Origin: SZUA-442 sp035461905
GTDB lineage: Bacteria > Actinomycetota > Acidimicrobiia > Spongiisociales > UBA5794
Assembly: GCA_035461905.1 (NCBI GenBank)
Contig: DATHUV010000088.1
Coordinates: forward strand, 19,001-83,000
DNA length: 64,000 bases
Direction of reading: 5' to 3'
In this document: one piece after another, positions 42,888 to 51,893 of the stretch
Layout: every line of letters begins with the position of its first letter
Numbering within the stretch: position 1 is the first letter of the stretch
The notes under the pieces: model-generated
What the model was told of the DNA's origin: nothing
Database searches by the model: none
The model's input: the letters and a program-made list of their open reading frames with translations, nothing else
Made by a program: the position numbers and the translations under genes

Positions 42888-43780
42888 GCGCCACCATCCT
42901 CTCAGGAACTGACGTCGCTGCCATCGTCCGCTCCAGCGTCGCACAGGACGTCACCGAGCTCGAGGCACTCGGGACGAACGTGGGCCTCGCAACGGTGCTC
43001 GTCGGCGATGATCCGGCTTCTCACGTGTACGTGTCGTACAAGCACAAGGACGCCCGCTCCGTCGGTATCGCCTCCATCGATGTCAAGCTGCCGGCCCGGG
43101 CAACCCAGGCCGAAGTCATGGACGCCGTCGACGAGCTCAATGCGCGCGCAGACGTCACCGGCATCATCGTCCAGCTACCCCTGCCTGACCACCTCGACGG
43201 TGAGGCGGCGGTCGAACGCGTCCTCCCGTCCAAAGATGCCGATGGCCTCCACCCCTTCAACCTCGGACGGATGATCCTCGGGAGGCCCGCCCCACTCCCT
43301 GCAACACCATCGGGTGTGATGATGCTCCTGAGCCACTACGGCATCGCGACGGAAGGCAGGACTGCCGTGGTCGTCGGCAGGAGCTTCCTCGTCGGCAAGC
43401 CGATGGGCCTCCTCCTCGGAGCAAAAGGTGTCGACGCAACGGTCGTCCAGGCGCACTCTCGTACGCTGGACCTCCCTGCCGTGTGCCGATCCGCGGACAT
43501 CCTCGTCACTGCGGTCGGGAGTCCGGGCATGGTCACGGCGGAGTTCGTCAAGCCCGGCGCGGTCGTGATCGATGTCGGGACGAACCGCACCGACGACGGT
43601 CTCGTCGGCGACGTAGCATTCGACGAGGTTGCCGAGGTCGCTTCTGCGATCACCCCGGTCCCCGGTGGCGTCGGCCCCATGACGAGAGCGTCACTTCTCG
43701 CCAACACCGTGATGCTCGCCCATGCGGCACGCGCCGCGGCCCAGGGCGGAATTCCCAGTTCGACAACACGGATGGAGTAG
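42884..43780 (+). CDS. folD: Methylene-THF dehydrogenase / methenyl-THF cyclohydrolase
   Basis: Makes 10-formyl-THF, the cofactor for the two enzymes encoded just upstream. 298 residues: catalytic Lys53 in YVSYKHKDA, VQLPLPDHLD, NAD(P) loop GRSFLVGKPM and PVPGGVGPMTRA. The start is a TTG (42884) overlapping the purH stop (TTGA), supported by the conserved N-terminus; no better start lies downstream near the family position. Confidence 0.94.
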   Translation: MSATILSGTDVAAIVRSSVAQDVTELEALGTNVGLATVLVGDDPASHVYVSYKHKDARSVGIASIDVKLPARATQAEVMDAVDELNARADVTGIIVQLPLPDHLDGEAAVERVLPSKDADGLHPFNLGRMILGRPAPLPATPSGVMMLLSHYGIATEGRTAVVVGRSFLVGKPMGLLLGAKGVDATVVQAHSRTLDLPAVCRSADILVTAVGSPGMVTAEFVKPGAVVIDVGTNRTDDGLVGDVAFDEVAEVASAITPVPGGVGPMTRASLLANTVMLAHAARAAAQGGIPSSTTRME

Positions 43781-43782
43781 CA

Positions 43783-44988
43783 ATGGCGACACCGATCACC
43801 AAGTCCGAGGACGGCCTTCGAGTACCGAATGACCCGATCCTCCCCTTCATAGAGGGCGACGGCATCGGTCCGGACATCTGGGCATCCGCACAGAACGTAT
43901 TCGACGCAGCCGTCGCGAAGGCATACGGGGGAGATCGCTCGATTGCGTGGATGGAAGTCCTCGCTGGCGAGAAGGCATTCAACGAAACGGGTGAATGGCT
44001 CCCCGACGAGACCGTCGAGGCCTTCCGCACCTACCTCGTCGGCATCAAGGGGCCACTCACCACGCCCGTCGGCGGCGGAATCCGATCCCTGAACGTTGCG
44101 CTTCGTCAGATCCTCGACCTGTATGTGTGCCTCCGCCCGGTCCGGTGGTACGCCGGAGTGCCCTCGCCCGTCAAGCACCCCGAAGCGGTCGACATGGTGA
44201 TCTTCCGTGAGAACACCGAGGATGTGTACGCCGGCAAGGAACTCGAGGCAGGATCCGAGGGGGTTCGGAAGCTGCTGGCCTTCCTCGACGAAACCTATGG
44301 GTGGGACATACGCGCTGACTCGGGGCTCGGCATCAAGCCGATCTCGGAGACGGGTACGAAGCGCCTCGTCCGTGCTGCGATCCAGTACGCCCTCGACCAG
44401 GGTCGGCGGTCCGTGACGCTCGTCCACAAGGGAAACATCATGAAGTTCACGGAGGGGGCGTTCCGTGAGTGGGGCTACGAGGTCGTGCGCGACGAGTTCG
44501 CCGATGTGGCCGTCGGTTGGGAGGACTGCAACGGGCAGCCCGGTGACCGCATGCTCGTCAAAGATGTCATCGCCGATGCCTTCCTCCAGCAGATCCTCAC
44601 ACGACCTGCCGAGTACGACGTCATCGCGACCATGAACCTCAACGGCGACTACATATCCGACGCGCTCGCCGCACAGGTCGGTGGCATCGGCATCGCACCG
44701 GGGGGAAACATCAACTATGAGTCCGGGTTCGCGATCTTCGAGGCGACCCACGGGACGGCTCCGAAGTATGCGGGACTTGACAAGGTGAACCCCGGATCTG
44801 TCATCCTCTCGGGGGAGATGATGTTCCGGTACCTCGGCTGGGCCGAGGCAGCGGACCTGATCGTCACCGGCATGGAGGCCGCGATCGGCGACAGGATCGT
44901 CACCTATGACTTCGCTCGGCTGATGGAGAACGCCACCGAGGTCTCGTGCTCGGCCTTCGGTGAAGCCGTGGTCGACAGGATGTCATAG
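43783..44988 (+). CDS. icd: Isocitrate dehydrogenase (NADP)
   Basis: TCA-cycle enzyme of the homodimeric E. coli type, 401 residues. FIEGDGIGPDIW, substrate-site GGGIRSLN with the regulatory-type Ser102, and HGTAPKYAGLDKVNPGSVILS with the Lys-Tyr pair that marks NADP use (given in pieces: HGTAPKYAGLDK, NPGSVILS). Two bases separate it from folD; ribosome binding site GGAG overlaps the folD end. Differs from the monomeric NADP enzyme of many actinobacteria. Confidence 0.95.
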   Translation: MATPITKSEDGLRVPNDPILPFIEGDGIGPDIWASAQNVFDAAVAKAYGGDRSIAWMEVLAGEKAFNETGEWLPDETVEAFRTYLVGIKGPLTTPVGGGIRSLNVALRQILDLYVCLRPVRWYAGVPSPVKHPEAVDMVIFRENTEDVYAGKELEAGSEGVRKLLAFLDETYGWDIRADSGLGIKPISETGTKRLVRAAIQYALDQGRRSVTLVHKGNIMKFTEGAFREWGYEVVRDEFADVAVGWEDCNGQPGDRMLVKDVIADAFLQQILTRPAEYDVIATMNLNGDYISDALAAQVGGIGIAPGGNINYESGFAIFEATHGTAPKYAGLDKVNPGSVILSGEMMFRYLGWAEAADLIVTGMEAAIGDRIVTYDFARLMENATEVSCSAFGEAVVDRMS

Positions 44989-45003
44989 AACGAGGAGGAA
45001 GCA

Positions 45004-45933
45004 ATGAGCAAGGTCACCGTTGTCGGGGCAGGGAAGTACGGATCCACGACCGTCCAGCGGATCGCTGAGTGGGACATCGTCGACGAGGTGGTCATGACGG
45101 ACATCGTCGAAGGCCTGCCACAGGGTCTCGCACTCGACATGAACCAATCCCGACCCGTCGTCGGCTACAGGACGCTCGTGACGGGAACGAACGACTACGC
45201 CGACACGGCAGGTTCGGACGTCGTCGTCATCACGGCGGGTCTGCCTCGAAAGCCCGGCATGTCGAGGATGGACCTCTTGGGTGTCAACGCCGGAATCGTC
45301 ACCTCGGTCACCGAGGAGATCGTCAGATACTCACCCGAAGCCGTGATCATCGTCGTGACGAACCCGCTCGATCAGATGACCACGCTGGCAGCACAGGTCT
45401 CGGGACTGCCAAAGCACAAGGTACTCGGACAGGCGGGAATGCTCGACAGTGCCCGCTTCGCCCACTTCATCTCCGAGGCCTCAGGCCACGATGTCCTCGA
45501 CATCACCGCTGTCACCCTCGGATCGCATGGTGAGACGATGGTCCCCGTGCCCTCTTTGTGCAAGGTGGGGGAGCGGCCCTTGACCGACGTCCTCGATCCG
45601 GAGTCGATCGAGGGGCTTGTCGACCGAACCCGCAACGGCGGCGGGGAGATCGTCGCATACCTCAAGACCGGATCCGCGTACTACGCCCCATCCGCCGCGG
45701 CAGCCGCGATGGTGAAGGCCATCGTCGAGGATGCCGGAGCCCAGATGCCCGTGTGCGCGTGGATGGAGGGTCAGTACGGCATCTCGGACGTGTACCTCGG
45801 TGTGTTGGCCAGACTCGGTCGCAATGGCGTCGAAGAGGTCGTCGAGGTGCCCCTCACCGGCGACGAGGTCAAGGGACTCGTCGAAGCGGCGGCAGCCGTA
45901 AAGGAGAAGGTCGGAGAACTCGCGGACCTCTGA
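45004..45933 (+). CDS. mdh: Malate dehydrogenase (LDH-like type)
   Basis: 309 residues. Rossmann GAGKYGSTT, Asp33 at the end of the second strand indicates NAD; substrate loop GLPRKPGMSRMDLL has the malate-type arginines, VTNPLDQMT and GQAGMLDSARF the catalytic Asp, and GSHGETMVP the catalytic His (Glu replaces the usual Asp after HG). AGGAGG lies 6 nt before the ATG. Ends the purN-mdh gene run; convergent with the next gene. Confidence 0.95.
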   Translation: MSKVTVVGAGKYGSTTVQRIAEWDIVDEVVMTDIVEGLPQGLALDMNQSRPVVGYRTLVTGTNDYADTAGSDVVVITAGLPRKPGMSRMDLLGVNAGIVTSVTEEIVRYSPEAVIIVVTNPLDQMTTLAAQVSGLPKHKVLGQAGMLDSARFAHFISEASGHDVLDITAVTLGSHGETMVPVPSLCKVGERPLTDVLDPESIEGLVDRTRNGGGEIVAYLKTGSAYYAPSAAAAAMVKAIVEDAGAQMPVCAWMEGQYGISDVYLGVLARLGRNGVEEVVEVPLTGDEVKGLVEAAAAVKEKVGELADL

Positions 45934-45938
45934 CGACC

Positions 45939-46868
45939 CTAGTTCGTGGAGGCTGCGGCCTTCTCTGCCGCGTACGCCTCGGCCGCCTCCTGGATTTCCC
46001 GGGTGCTGACCTCTGCGGCAGCGCGTTGGCGCTTGGCACGGGCATGGGTGGCAACGATGTCACGGCGCCGCGCCCACAGTCCGACGGTTGCGACGAACAG
46101 GATCGTGGCACCCATGCCTGCGAGCCACCAACCGGGCGCCGCTTGGACATCCTTGTACTGAGCAGCGATCCCGGTCGAGCCATCGGCTTGCACCGTCGCC
46201 AGCTGGGTGTCGATGAGATGCTGACGGAGCGCGCCAGCGGACAACACGATGACGCCCCATGCGGCCACGGACGCAACGATCAGCACTCGGTTCGCCGCCA
46301 GGCCGATCGGTTGGATGGACATCGAGAGGCCGCCTGTCAACAGGGCGACGAAGAGGACCAGGATCCACGTCTCGAGCACGAGTTCGCTCCCGACGACCGT
46401 AGCCGCCAGCACTCCGAAGACGAGGGCGAACACGATGATGAAGGTCGCCATGGCTCGTCGGAAGAACCGGATCCTCTGTCCGAGGATGCTGCGGAGGGCG
46501 AGGGAGATCGCTGTTGCGAGGATGGTCGCCACGACGACGCTCATCACCGTGGTGACGGTGAGGGTGATCTCACGATCCGCGGCGAAGAGGAAGGCGAAGG
46601 CGGTGGCCGCCACGACCAAGTAGGTCGCAAGGGCCACCGACGTGCGGTTCTTCATTGCCCCTTCCCACGACACGGCGAGACCACCGATGAGGAGCAGGAC
46701 CCCGAGCACGGCGTACACCACACCGTGGTCAGATTCGTAGCCGCGGATGGACCATGGAGCGATGAGGAAGCCGAATGACTGGTTGACCCTGGCGACTTCC
46801 CACACCACTGAAGCGATGATGATCGCCGGTCCGAGTGCGATCGCGATCTTCGTCCAATTCTTCTTCAC
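45939..46868 (-). CDS. Unknown multi-pass membrane protein
   Basis: 309 residues, family not recognised. About eight hydrophobic helices between residues 8 and 275, then a basic-to-acidic helical tail (HARAKRQRAAAEVSTREIQEAAE) with coiled-coil character on the cytoplasmic side. The GTG at 46868 has GGAGG eight bases upstream; an ATG further upstream lacks support. Divergent from the HU gene. Confidence 0.6.
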   Translation of the reverse strand: MKKNWTKIAIALGPAIIIASVVWEVARVNQSFGFLIAPWSIRGYESDHGVVYAVLGVLLLIGGLAVSWEGAMKNRTSVALATYLVVAATAFAFLFAADREITLTVTTVMSVVVATILATAISLALRSILGQRIRFFRRAMATFIIVFALVFGVLAATVVGSELVLETWILVLFVALLTGGLSMSIQPIGLAANRVLIVASVAAWGVIVLSAGALRQHLIDTQLATVQADGSTGIAAQYKDVQAAPGWWLAGMGATILFVATVGLWARRRDIVATHARAKRQRAAAEVSTREIQEAAEAYAAEKAAASTN

Positions 46869-46939
46869 AGGGATGGCCTCCGGTCCGGGCGGTACTCTAT
46901 CGGATCGCGGGAGGTGCAGCACGTCAGAAGTGCCTATTG

Positions 46940-46968
46940 TTGCTACACATTCGGGTGCTGGGTAGAGT
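46940..46968 (+). promoter_or_regulatory. Promoter of the HU gene
   Basis: TTGCTA, 17-base spacer, TAGAGT: a well-spaced housekeeping promoter giving a 5' untranslated region of about 47 nt. Confidence 0.65.
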
Positions 46969-47021
46969 TACACTCGTGTTATTCGTTCCACGACCGTCGT
47001 GGACAACCCAGGAGGTTTCCC

Positions 47022-47300
47022 ATGAACAAGGGCGAACTCATCGAAGCCGTCGCTCGCAACACAGGCGAGTCGAAAGCATTGGCTGAGAAGATCGTCAACG
47101 AGACGCTCGACGTCATCGTGACGGGAGTCGTTGCATCCGGCAAGGTCGCGATCACGGGCTTCGGTACGTTCGAGGCACGCAACCGTGCGGCTCGTACGGC
47201 GCGCAACCCACAGACGGGTGCCGAGATCCATGTCAAGGCAACTCGGGTTCCGGCATTCAAGGCGGGCAAGGGGTTCAAGGACGCCGTGAAGCCCGGCTGA
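47022..47300 (+). CDS. hup: HU family nucleoid DNA-binding protein
   Basis: 92 residues. MNKGELIEAVARNTG opening, GFGTFEARNRAARTARNPQTG (DNA-binding arm with the intercalating Pro region, given here as GFGTFEARN and ARNPQTG) and the ending AGKGFKDAVKPG. Lacks the long Lys/Ala tail of mycobacterial HU. AGGAGG ribosome binding site six bases before the ATG. Confidence 0.95.
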   Translation: MNKGELIEAVARNTGESKALAEKIVNETLDVIVTGVVASGKVAITGFGTFEARNRAARTARNPQTGAEIHVKATRVPAFKAGKGFKDAVKPG

Positions 47301-47323
47301 CCCACGAACGACGACCAACGATC

Positions 47324-47351
47324 GGAAGGCGCCCCAAATGGGGCGCCTTCC
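47324..47351. terminator. Terminator hairpin between HU and SCP2 genes
   Basis: Perfect 12-bp stem (GGAAGGCGCCCC and its complement) with AAAT loop, followed by CGTTTCC on the plus strand. Lies 23 bp after HU and 25 bp past the convergent SCP2 stop, so it can serve both. Confidence 0.85.
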
Positions 47352-47376
47352 CGTTTCCTGCCCGCGTGAGCCCGCG

Positions 47377-47766
47377 TCAGGCCTCGTAGTCCACATCGAG
47401 GCCCGAGAGCACCCGTGCGTAGTCGTTGATCACGTTCTGGTGCATCATGATCTTCGCCATGTTCCCACCGACCTTGATCTTGCCTGTCATGAATGCCATC
47501 TGGACGTTGAGCTCGCCCTTGGAGATCGCCTTGGACGTTTCGTAGTCGCTCCCGACGGTGACATCGGGATCGGGTAGCGGCTCAGGTGAGGTGACGGCAG
47601 TGCCGTCGGCGATCTTCAAGTGATACGACAGGTCGCCCTGTGGCGCACCCGTGACGTCGAACTGGACGGCAAGGGTGACGTTTGCGATCGAGTTCTGAAA
47701 CCCGGCGTCGTTGTTCAACGCATCCTGGGCCGCACTGAAGTGGTCGTCGCTGAGGAACGTGGCCAC
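47377..47766 (-). CDS. SCP2 sterol-carrier-type lipid-binding domain protein
   Basis: 129 residues, a single SCP2 fold: VTLAVQFDVTGAPQGDLSYHLKI, PDVTVGSDYETSKAISKGELNVQMAFMTGKIKVGG (middle part given for orientation: SKGELNVQ, AFMTGKIKVGG). Such domains hold hydrophobic ligands. I chose the GTG at 47766 because GAAAGGATC stands just before it; the ATG at 47781 would place that Shine-Dalgarno inside the coding region. A TACACT -10 lies at 47804-47799 on the minus strand. Confidence 0.8.
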   Translation of the reverse strand: MATFLSDDHFSAAQDALNNDAGFQNSIANVTLAVQFDVTGAPQGDLSYHLKIADGTAVTSPEPLPDPDVTVGSDYETSKAISKGELNVQMAFMTGKIKVGGNMAKIMMHQNVINDYARVLSGLDVDYEA

Positions 47767-47835
47767 GGTGGATCCTTTCATCGATGTCGGTCGAGCCGAG
47801 TGTACCCGTCCGGCTCCGACGAGCCGGAGCCCGCT

Positions 47836-48600
47836 CTACGCCTTCTGGCCGGCGCGGACCCTATTGCGGAACTGGGCCCTCACGTAGTCGCTGTTCATCA
47901 TGGCGATGAAGTCGATCGAGATGTTCTTCGGGCACGCCTTCTCGCACTCACCGTGGTTCGTGCACGATCCGAAGTACTCCTCCATGGTCTCGACCATGGC
48001 GACGGCTCGTGAGTAGCGCTCGGGTTGGCCCTGGGGAAGCAGGTTGAGGTGCTGCATCTTCGCCGCCGTGAACAGGTTCGCTGCACTGTTCGGACATGCT
48101 GCGACGCAAGCGGCGCATCCGATGCACGCGGCAGCGTCCATTGCGGCGTCGGCGGCCTCCTTCGGCACCCGTGTGATGTTGGCGTCGGGCGCCGCGCCGG
48201 TGTTGATCGAGATGTATCCGCCGGCCTCGACGATCCTGTCGAAGGCTGATCGATCGACGATGAGATCCTTGATGACGGGCATGGCCGTCGCACGCCACGG
48301 TTCGATGGTGATGGAGTCCCCGTTGGAGAACTTGCGCATGTGGAGTTGACAGGTCGCAGTTCCACTCTGCGGACCGTGCGGCTCCCCATTGATCATCACG
48401 CCGCATGTTCCGCAGATGCCCTCGCGGCAGTCGTGATCGAACGCGATCGGTTCCTCACCGACCTTGTTCAGGTGCTCGTTGACCCCGTCGAGCATCTCGA
48501 GGAACGACGCGTCCTCGGACACGTTCCTCGCCTCGTACGTCTTGAACGCACCCTGCGCGTCGGGGCTCGCCTGGCGCCACACCTTGAGAGTCAGGTTCAT
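47836..48600 (-). CDS. sdhB: Succinate dehydrogenase iron-sulfur subunit
   Basis: 254 residues. [2Fe-2S] ligands in CREGICGTCG plus the later Cys of TATCQLH; [4Fe-4S] ligands CIGCAACVAACP; [3Fe-4S] set in CTNHGECEKACP, where the second position is His-Gly-Glu-Cys. Transfers electrons from the flavoprotein to the membrane subunit. Starts immediately after the sdhA stop, last gene of sdhC-sdhA-sdhB. Confidence 0.96.
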   Translation of the reverse strand: MNLTLKVWRQASPDAQGAFKTYEARNVSEDASFLEMLDGVNEHLNKVGEEPIAFDHDCREGICGTCGVMINGEPHGPQSGTATCQLHMRKFSNGDSITIEPWRATAMPVIKDLIVDRSAFDRIVEAGGYISINTGAAPDANITRVPKEAADAAMDAAACIGCAACVAACPNSAANLFTAAKMQHLNLLPQGQPERYSRAVAMVETMEEYFGSCTNHGECEKACPKNISIDFIAMMNSDYVRAQFRNRVRAGQKA

Positions 48601-50535
48601 CTACTTGTAGCTCCTCTGCGTGGGCTCGACGTACTCGAATGTGAGGGGCTCCTTGTGGAGGACCTGTGGCGTGGCGTCGTCGACCCATGCCCACGCGGAG
48701 ACGAACGAGAAGTTCTCATCGTCGCGTCTCGCCTCCCCTTCAGCCGTCTGGTGCTCGACCCGGAAGTGGCCCCCGCAGGACTCCTCACGGTCGAGCGCGT
48801 CGCGGCACATCAGTTCACCGAGTTCGAGGAAGTCAGCGACCCTGCCAGCCTTCTCGAGGGACTGGTTCAGGCTGTCCGATGTTCCGAGCACCTTCAGGTC
48901 CTTCCAGAACTCCGCCCTGAGCTCCCGAATCTCTGCAATGGCCTTCTCGAGCCCCTCACGGCTGCGGGCCAGGCCGCAATGGTCGATCATGATGGTCCCG
49001 AGCCTCCTGTGGAAGTAGTCGACGGACCTCGTCCCCCCGATCGCGAGGAACCGTGCGGTTCGTTCCTCCACCTCAGTCTCGACCTCGCGGAATGCCTCGT
49101 CCTGCGTCGAAACGGGTTCAGTGTTGAGCCAGTCGGACAGGTACTGGCCGATGGTGTACGGGAGGACGAAGTAGCCGTCTGCGAGACCCTGCATGAGGGC
49201 TGAAGCCCCGAGGCGATTCGCACCGTGATCGGAGAAGTTCGCCTCACCGATCGCGTAGAGACCCGGCACCGTCGTCATGAGGTCGTAGTCCACCCACAAT
49301 CCGCCCATCGTGTAGTGCGGTGCCGGGTAGATGCGCATCGGGACGGTGTAGGGGTCCTCGTCGGTTATCCGTTCGTACATCTCGAAGAGGTTGCCATAGC
49401 GTTCCTCGATGGTGGCCCTGCCGAGGCGGTCGATCGCATTCCGAAAGTCCAGATAGACGCCGTTCCTCAGTGGGCCGATGCCGCGGTTCTGTTCGATCAG
49501 GCGCATTGCCGCTCGTGAGGCGACATCGCGCGGCACCAGGTTTCCGAACGCCGGGTACTGACGCTCGAGGTAGTAGTCGCGCTCGTCCTCTGGGATGTCG
49601 TTGGGCGCCCTCGCGTCATCAGGATCCAGGGGAACCCATATCCGGCCGTCGTTGCGGAGCGACTCCGACATCAGCGTGAGCTTTGACTGGTGTTCGTCTG
49701 AGGCAGGGATACACGTCGGGTGGATCTGGGTGAAGCACGGGTTCGCGAACAGCGCGCCTTTCCTGTGTGCCCTCCACACCGCAGTGGCGTTGCATGCCAT
49801 GGCGTTCGTGGAGAGGAAGAACACGTTCGAGTAGCCGCCGGTGGCGAGGATGACGGCGTGTGCCGAGTGCGACGACACCTCTCCGGTCAGGAGATCCCGA
49901 ACGACGATGCCCACGGCCCTGCCGTCCTTCACGACCACGTCGAGCATCTCGGTGCGGCTGTGGAACTCGACCGTCCCCGCCTTGATCTGCCTCGAAAGTG
50001 CCTGGTATGCGCCGAGGAGGAGCTGTTGGCCGGTCTGGCCCCTGGCGTAGAAGGTGCGTGAGACCTGCGCTCCACCGAACGATCGGTTGTCGAGCAGCCC
50101 GCCGTACTCGCGTGCGAACGGCACACCCTGGGCCGTCGTCTGGTCGATGATCTCGTTGGAGACCTCGGCGAGTCGGTAGACGTTCGACTCGCGGGAGCGA
50201 AAGTCTCCACCCTTCACGGTGTCGTAGAACAGGCGGTAGACCGAATCGCCGTCGTTCGCGTAGTTCTTCGCGGCGTTGATGCCACCCTGGGCTGCGATGG
50301 AATGTGCGCGTCGTGCGGAGTCATGGAAGGTGAATGCCTTCACTCTGTACCCGAGTTCTCCCAGCGTCGCGGCGGCTGATGCGCCTGCGAGTCCCGTTCC
50401 GACGACGATGATCTCGTACTTGCGCTTGTTCGCGGGGTTGACGAGTTTCGTGTCGAACCTGTGCTGTTCCCATCGCTGCTGGATCGGTCCGGCCGGCGTC
50501 CGGGCGTAGAGGGTGGGGGAGGATGTGTCGTTCAC
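48601..50535 (-). CDS. sdhA: Succinate dehydrogenase flavoprotein subunit
   Basis: 644 residues. FAD site IIVVGTGLAGASAAATL, covalent-FAD His in RRAHSIAAQGGINA, and active-site blocks HPTCIP, PHYTMGGLWVDYD and GEANFSDHGANRLGASAL. The length and the YDTVKGGDFRSRESN block fit the B-type enzyme that usually reduces menaquinone. GTG start at 50535 with GGAAGG upstream. Ribosome binding and spacing show tight coupling to sdhC, whose stop is 14 bases upstream. Confidence 0.95.
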   Translation of the reverse strand: MNDTSSPTLYARTPAGPIQQRWEQHRFDTKLVNPANKRKYEIIVVGTGLAGASAAATLGELGYRVKAFTFHDSARRAHSIAAQGGINAAKNYANDGDSVYRLFYDTVKGGDFRSRESNVYRLAEVSNEIIDQTTAQGVPFAREYGGLLDNRSFGGAQVSRTFYARGQTGQQLLLGAYQALSRQIKAGTVEFHSRTEMLDVVVKDGRAVGIVVRDLLTGEVSSHSAHAVILATGGYSNVFFLSTNAMACNATAVWRAHRKGALFANPCFTQIHPTCIPASDEHQSKLTLMSESLRNDGRIWVPLDPDDARAPNDIPEDERDYYLERQYPAFGNLVPRDVASRAAMRLIEQNRGIGPLRNGVYLDFRNAIDRLGRATIEERYGNLFEMYERITDEDPYTVPMRIYPAPHYTMGGLWVDYDLMTTVPGLYAIGEANFSDHGANRLGASALMQGLADGYFVLPYTIGQYLSDWLNTEPVSTQDEAFREVETEVEERTARFLAIGGTRSVDYFHRRLGTIMIDHCGLARSREGLEKAIAEIRELRAEFWKDLKVLGTSDSLNQSLEKAGRVADFLELGELMCRDALDREESCGGHFRVEHQTAEGEARRDDENFSFVSAWAWVDDATPQVLHKEPLTFEYVEPTQRSYK

Positions 50536-50549
50536 GTTCTGCCTTCCGC

Positions 50550-51296
50550 TCACGAGACGGCCCCCGTCCACACGGCGACAACGATCGCAACGTTCCCAAG
50601 GAAGACAAGGGCCGCGAACCCGACCGCGAACGCACGGCGAGCGACCTTGTACCGCGGGCTCACGACGCCGAGGCTCTGGAAGAGGCTCCAACCGCCGTGA
50701 TAGATGTGGAGAGCGAGAGCAGCCTGGGCGACGAGGTAGAAGATCGCAACAGGTGGACGCGTGAGGCTTGCGATGATGTTGTCGTACACGGCCCCGTAGA
50801 CGAAGTCGGGGTTCGCCCACCCGAACGTCAGGTCCGCCAGGTGGAACAGGGTGAACAAGAGGATGATCGTCCCACCCCAGCGCATGGTGCGGCTTGCGTA
50901 GTTCGCTGCGGCGTAATGGCGTTGAGCGTCGTACCGGTCCCAGCCCCGCGCCTCCCAGTTGCGACGTGTGAGTGCGGCCGAGGCTCCGATGTGGATGGCG
51001 AATGCGGCGATGAGGCCGATACGGAAGAGCCACAGCACCGTTCCGTGCGGAAGGATCTCGCCGCCGAGGTTGCGCAGGGCCTCGCCGTACAGATCGATCT
51101 CGTACTGCCCGAGTTCGTTCATGCCGAGGAAGATCTTCAGGTTCCCGATCATGTGCGCCAGCACATAGAGCAAGAGCCCGATCCCCGTCAGTGCCATCAG
51201 CCACTTGAGTCCGATGGAGGAGGAGAAGAATCCTCCGAGCCAGTCCTGCCAGCGCTCCCTGCGGTGGACATCAGCACGTTGGTGTGTGGTCGTCAC
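50550..51296 (-). CDS. sdhC: Succinate dehydrogenase cytochrome b subunit (B-type)
   Basis: 248 residues, five membrane helices, typical of the single-subunit di-heme anchor. Candidate heme ligands are the histidines in LAHMIGNL, AFAIHIGAS, FTLFHLADL and LALHIYHGG. First gene of the operon; GTG start with GAAGGATC upstream. A GATAAT -10-like hexamer lies at 51334-51329 on the minus strand. A menaquinone partner is inferred from the B-type layout. Confidence 0.93.
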   Translation of the reverse strand: MTTTHQRADVHRRERWQDWLGGFFSSSIGLKWLMALTGIGLLLYVLAHMIGNLKIFLGMNELGQYEIDLYGEALRNLGGEILPHGTVLWLFRIGLIAAFAIHIGASAALTRRNWEARGWDRYDAQRHYAAANYASRTMRWGGTIILLFTLFHLADLTFGWANPDFVYGAVYDNIIASLTRPPVAIFYLVAQAALALHIYHGGWSLFQSLGVVSPRYKVARRAFAVGFAALVFLGNVAIVVAVWTGAVS

Positions 51297-51443
51297 GGAC
51301 GGATCCTTCGCTGTTGCGTCTCAGCATGATTATCGCGGGCTTCGGGAACTGTTGCGACACGAGGCAGGATCACCTGAACCGGTGCGCTCCTCGGGTGCAC
51401 TCCCGCCGAAGGGAGCGAAATCCTTGACAAGCGAACCGAAATA

Positions 51444-51473
51444 CGCGCGCGCGGACTTGACACGCGCGCGCGC
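51444..51473. repeat. Two alternating CG tracts flanking the WhiB -35
   Basis: (CG)5 at 51444-51453 and an 11-base CG run at 51463-51473, one on each side of TTGACA. Such alternating purine-pyrimidine tracts can adopt Z-DNA under supercoiling; whether they do is unknown. Confidence 0.6.
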
Positions 51474-51485
51474 CCTTGGTTGAAT
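51457..51485 (+). promoter_or_regulatory. Promoter of the WhiB gene
   Basis: Perfect TTGACA, 17-base spacer, TTGAAT. The predicted start point falls at about 51492, just at the palindrome that follows. Confidence 0.7.
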
Positions 51486-51492
51486 CACAGAA

Positions 51493-51504
51493 TTGTAATT
51501 ACAA
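51493..51504. promoter_or_regulatory. Palindrome TTGTAATTACAA, candidate operator
   Basis: Perfect 12-bp AT-rich palindrome in GC-rich surroundings, placed at about +1 to +12 of the WhiB transcript and upstream of its AGGAG. A repressor bound here would block initiation. Confidence 0.55.
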
Positions 51505-51520
51505 CCTTGTAGGAGCCCGC

Positions 51521-51808
51521 GTGATCGTCGACCTTCTCGAAGCGCTCAAGGACGGGGGCATCGACATGTCCTGGCAGGACTTCGCAAACTGCCGGGGCGC
51601 CGATCCCGACCTGTTCTTTCCCGAACGCGGCGCGTCGACGCGTGTTGCGAAGTCCATCTGCCGGGAGTGCACCGTGCGAGACGAGTGTCTGGAGTTCGCG
51701 ATCGTCTCGAGTGAGAAGTTCGGGATTTGGGGCGCTATGTCGGAGCGGGAGCGTCGCAAGATTCGTCGGGATCGCCAGATCACGATCAGGCGGAGGCAGG
51801 TCGGCTGA
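51521..51808 (+). CDS. WhiB-family Fe-S transcription factor
   Basis: 95 residues. Cys24, Cys47, Cys50 and Cys56 (C-x2-C-x5-C) bind the [4Fe-4S] cluster; GIWGAM at 68-73 is the sigma-contacting turn, and the C-terminal ERERRKIRRDRQ stretch with ITIRRR forms the basic DNA-binding part. The GTG at 51521 has AGGAG five bases upstream; ATG at 51566 would remove the start of the domain. WhiB proteins bind the housekeeping sigma factor region 4 and respond to redox or NO. Which Wbl class this is cannot be settled by eye. Confidence 0.92.
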   Translation: MIVDLLEALKDGGIDMSWQDFANCRGADPDLFFPERGASTRVAKSICRECTVRDECLEFAIVSSEKFGIWGAMSERERRKIRRDRQITIRRRQVG

Positions 51809-51893
51809 CGACGACGCGCGCTGAGGGACAGGACTCAACCGGATCCCCTCCCTCCGTGGCGTACAATCCGGCCAGACAACCAAGGAGTCGTGT

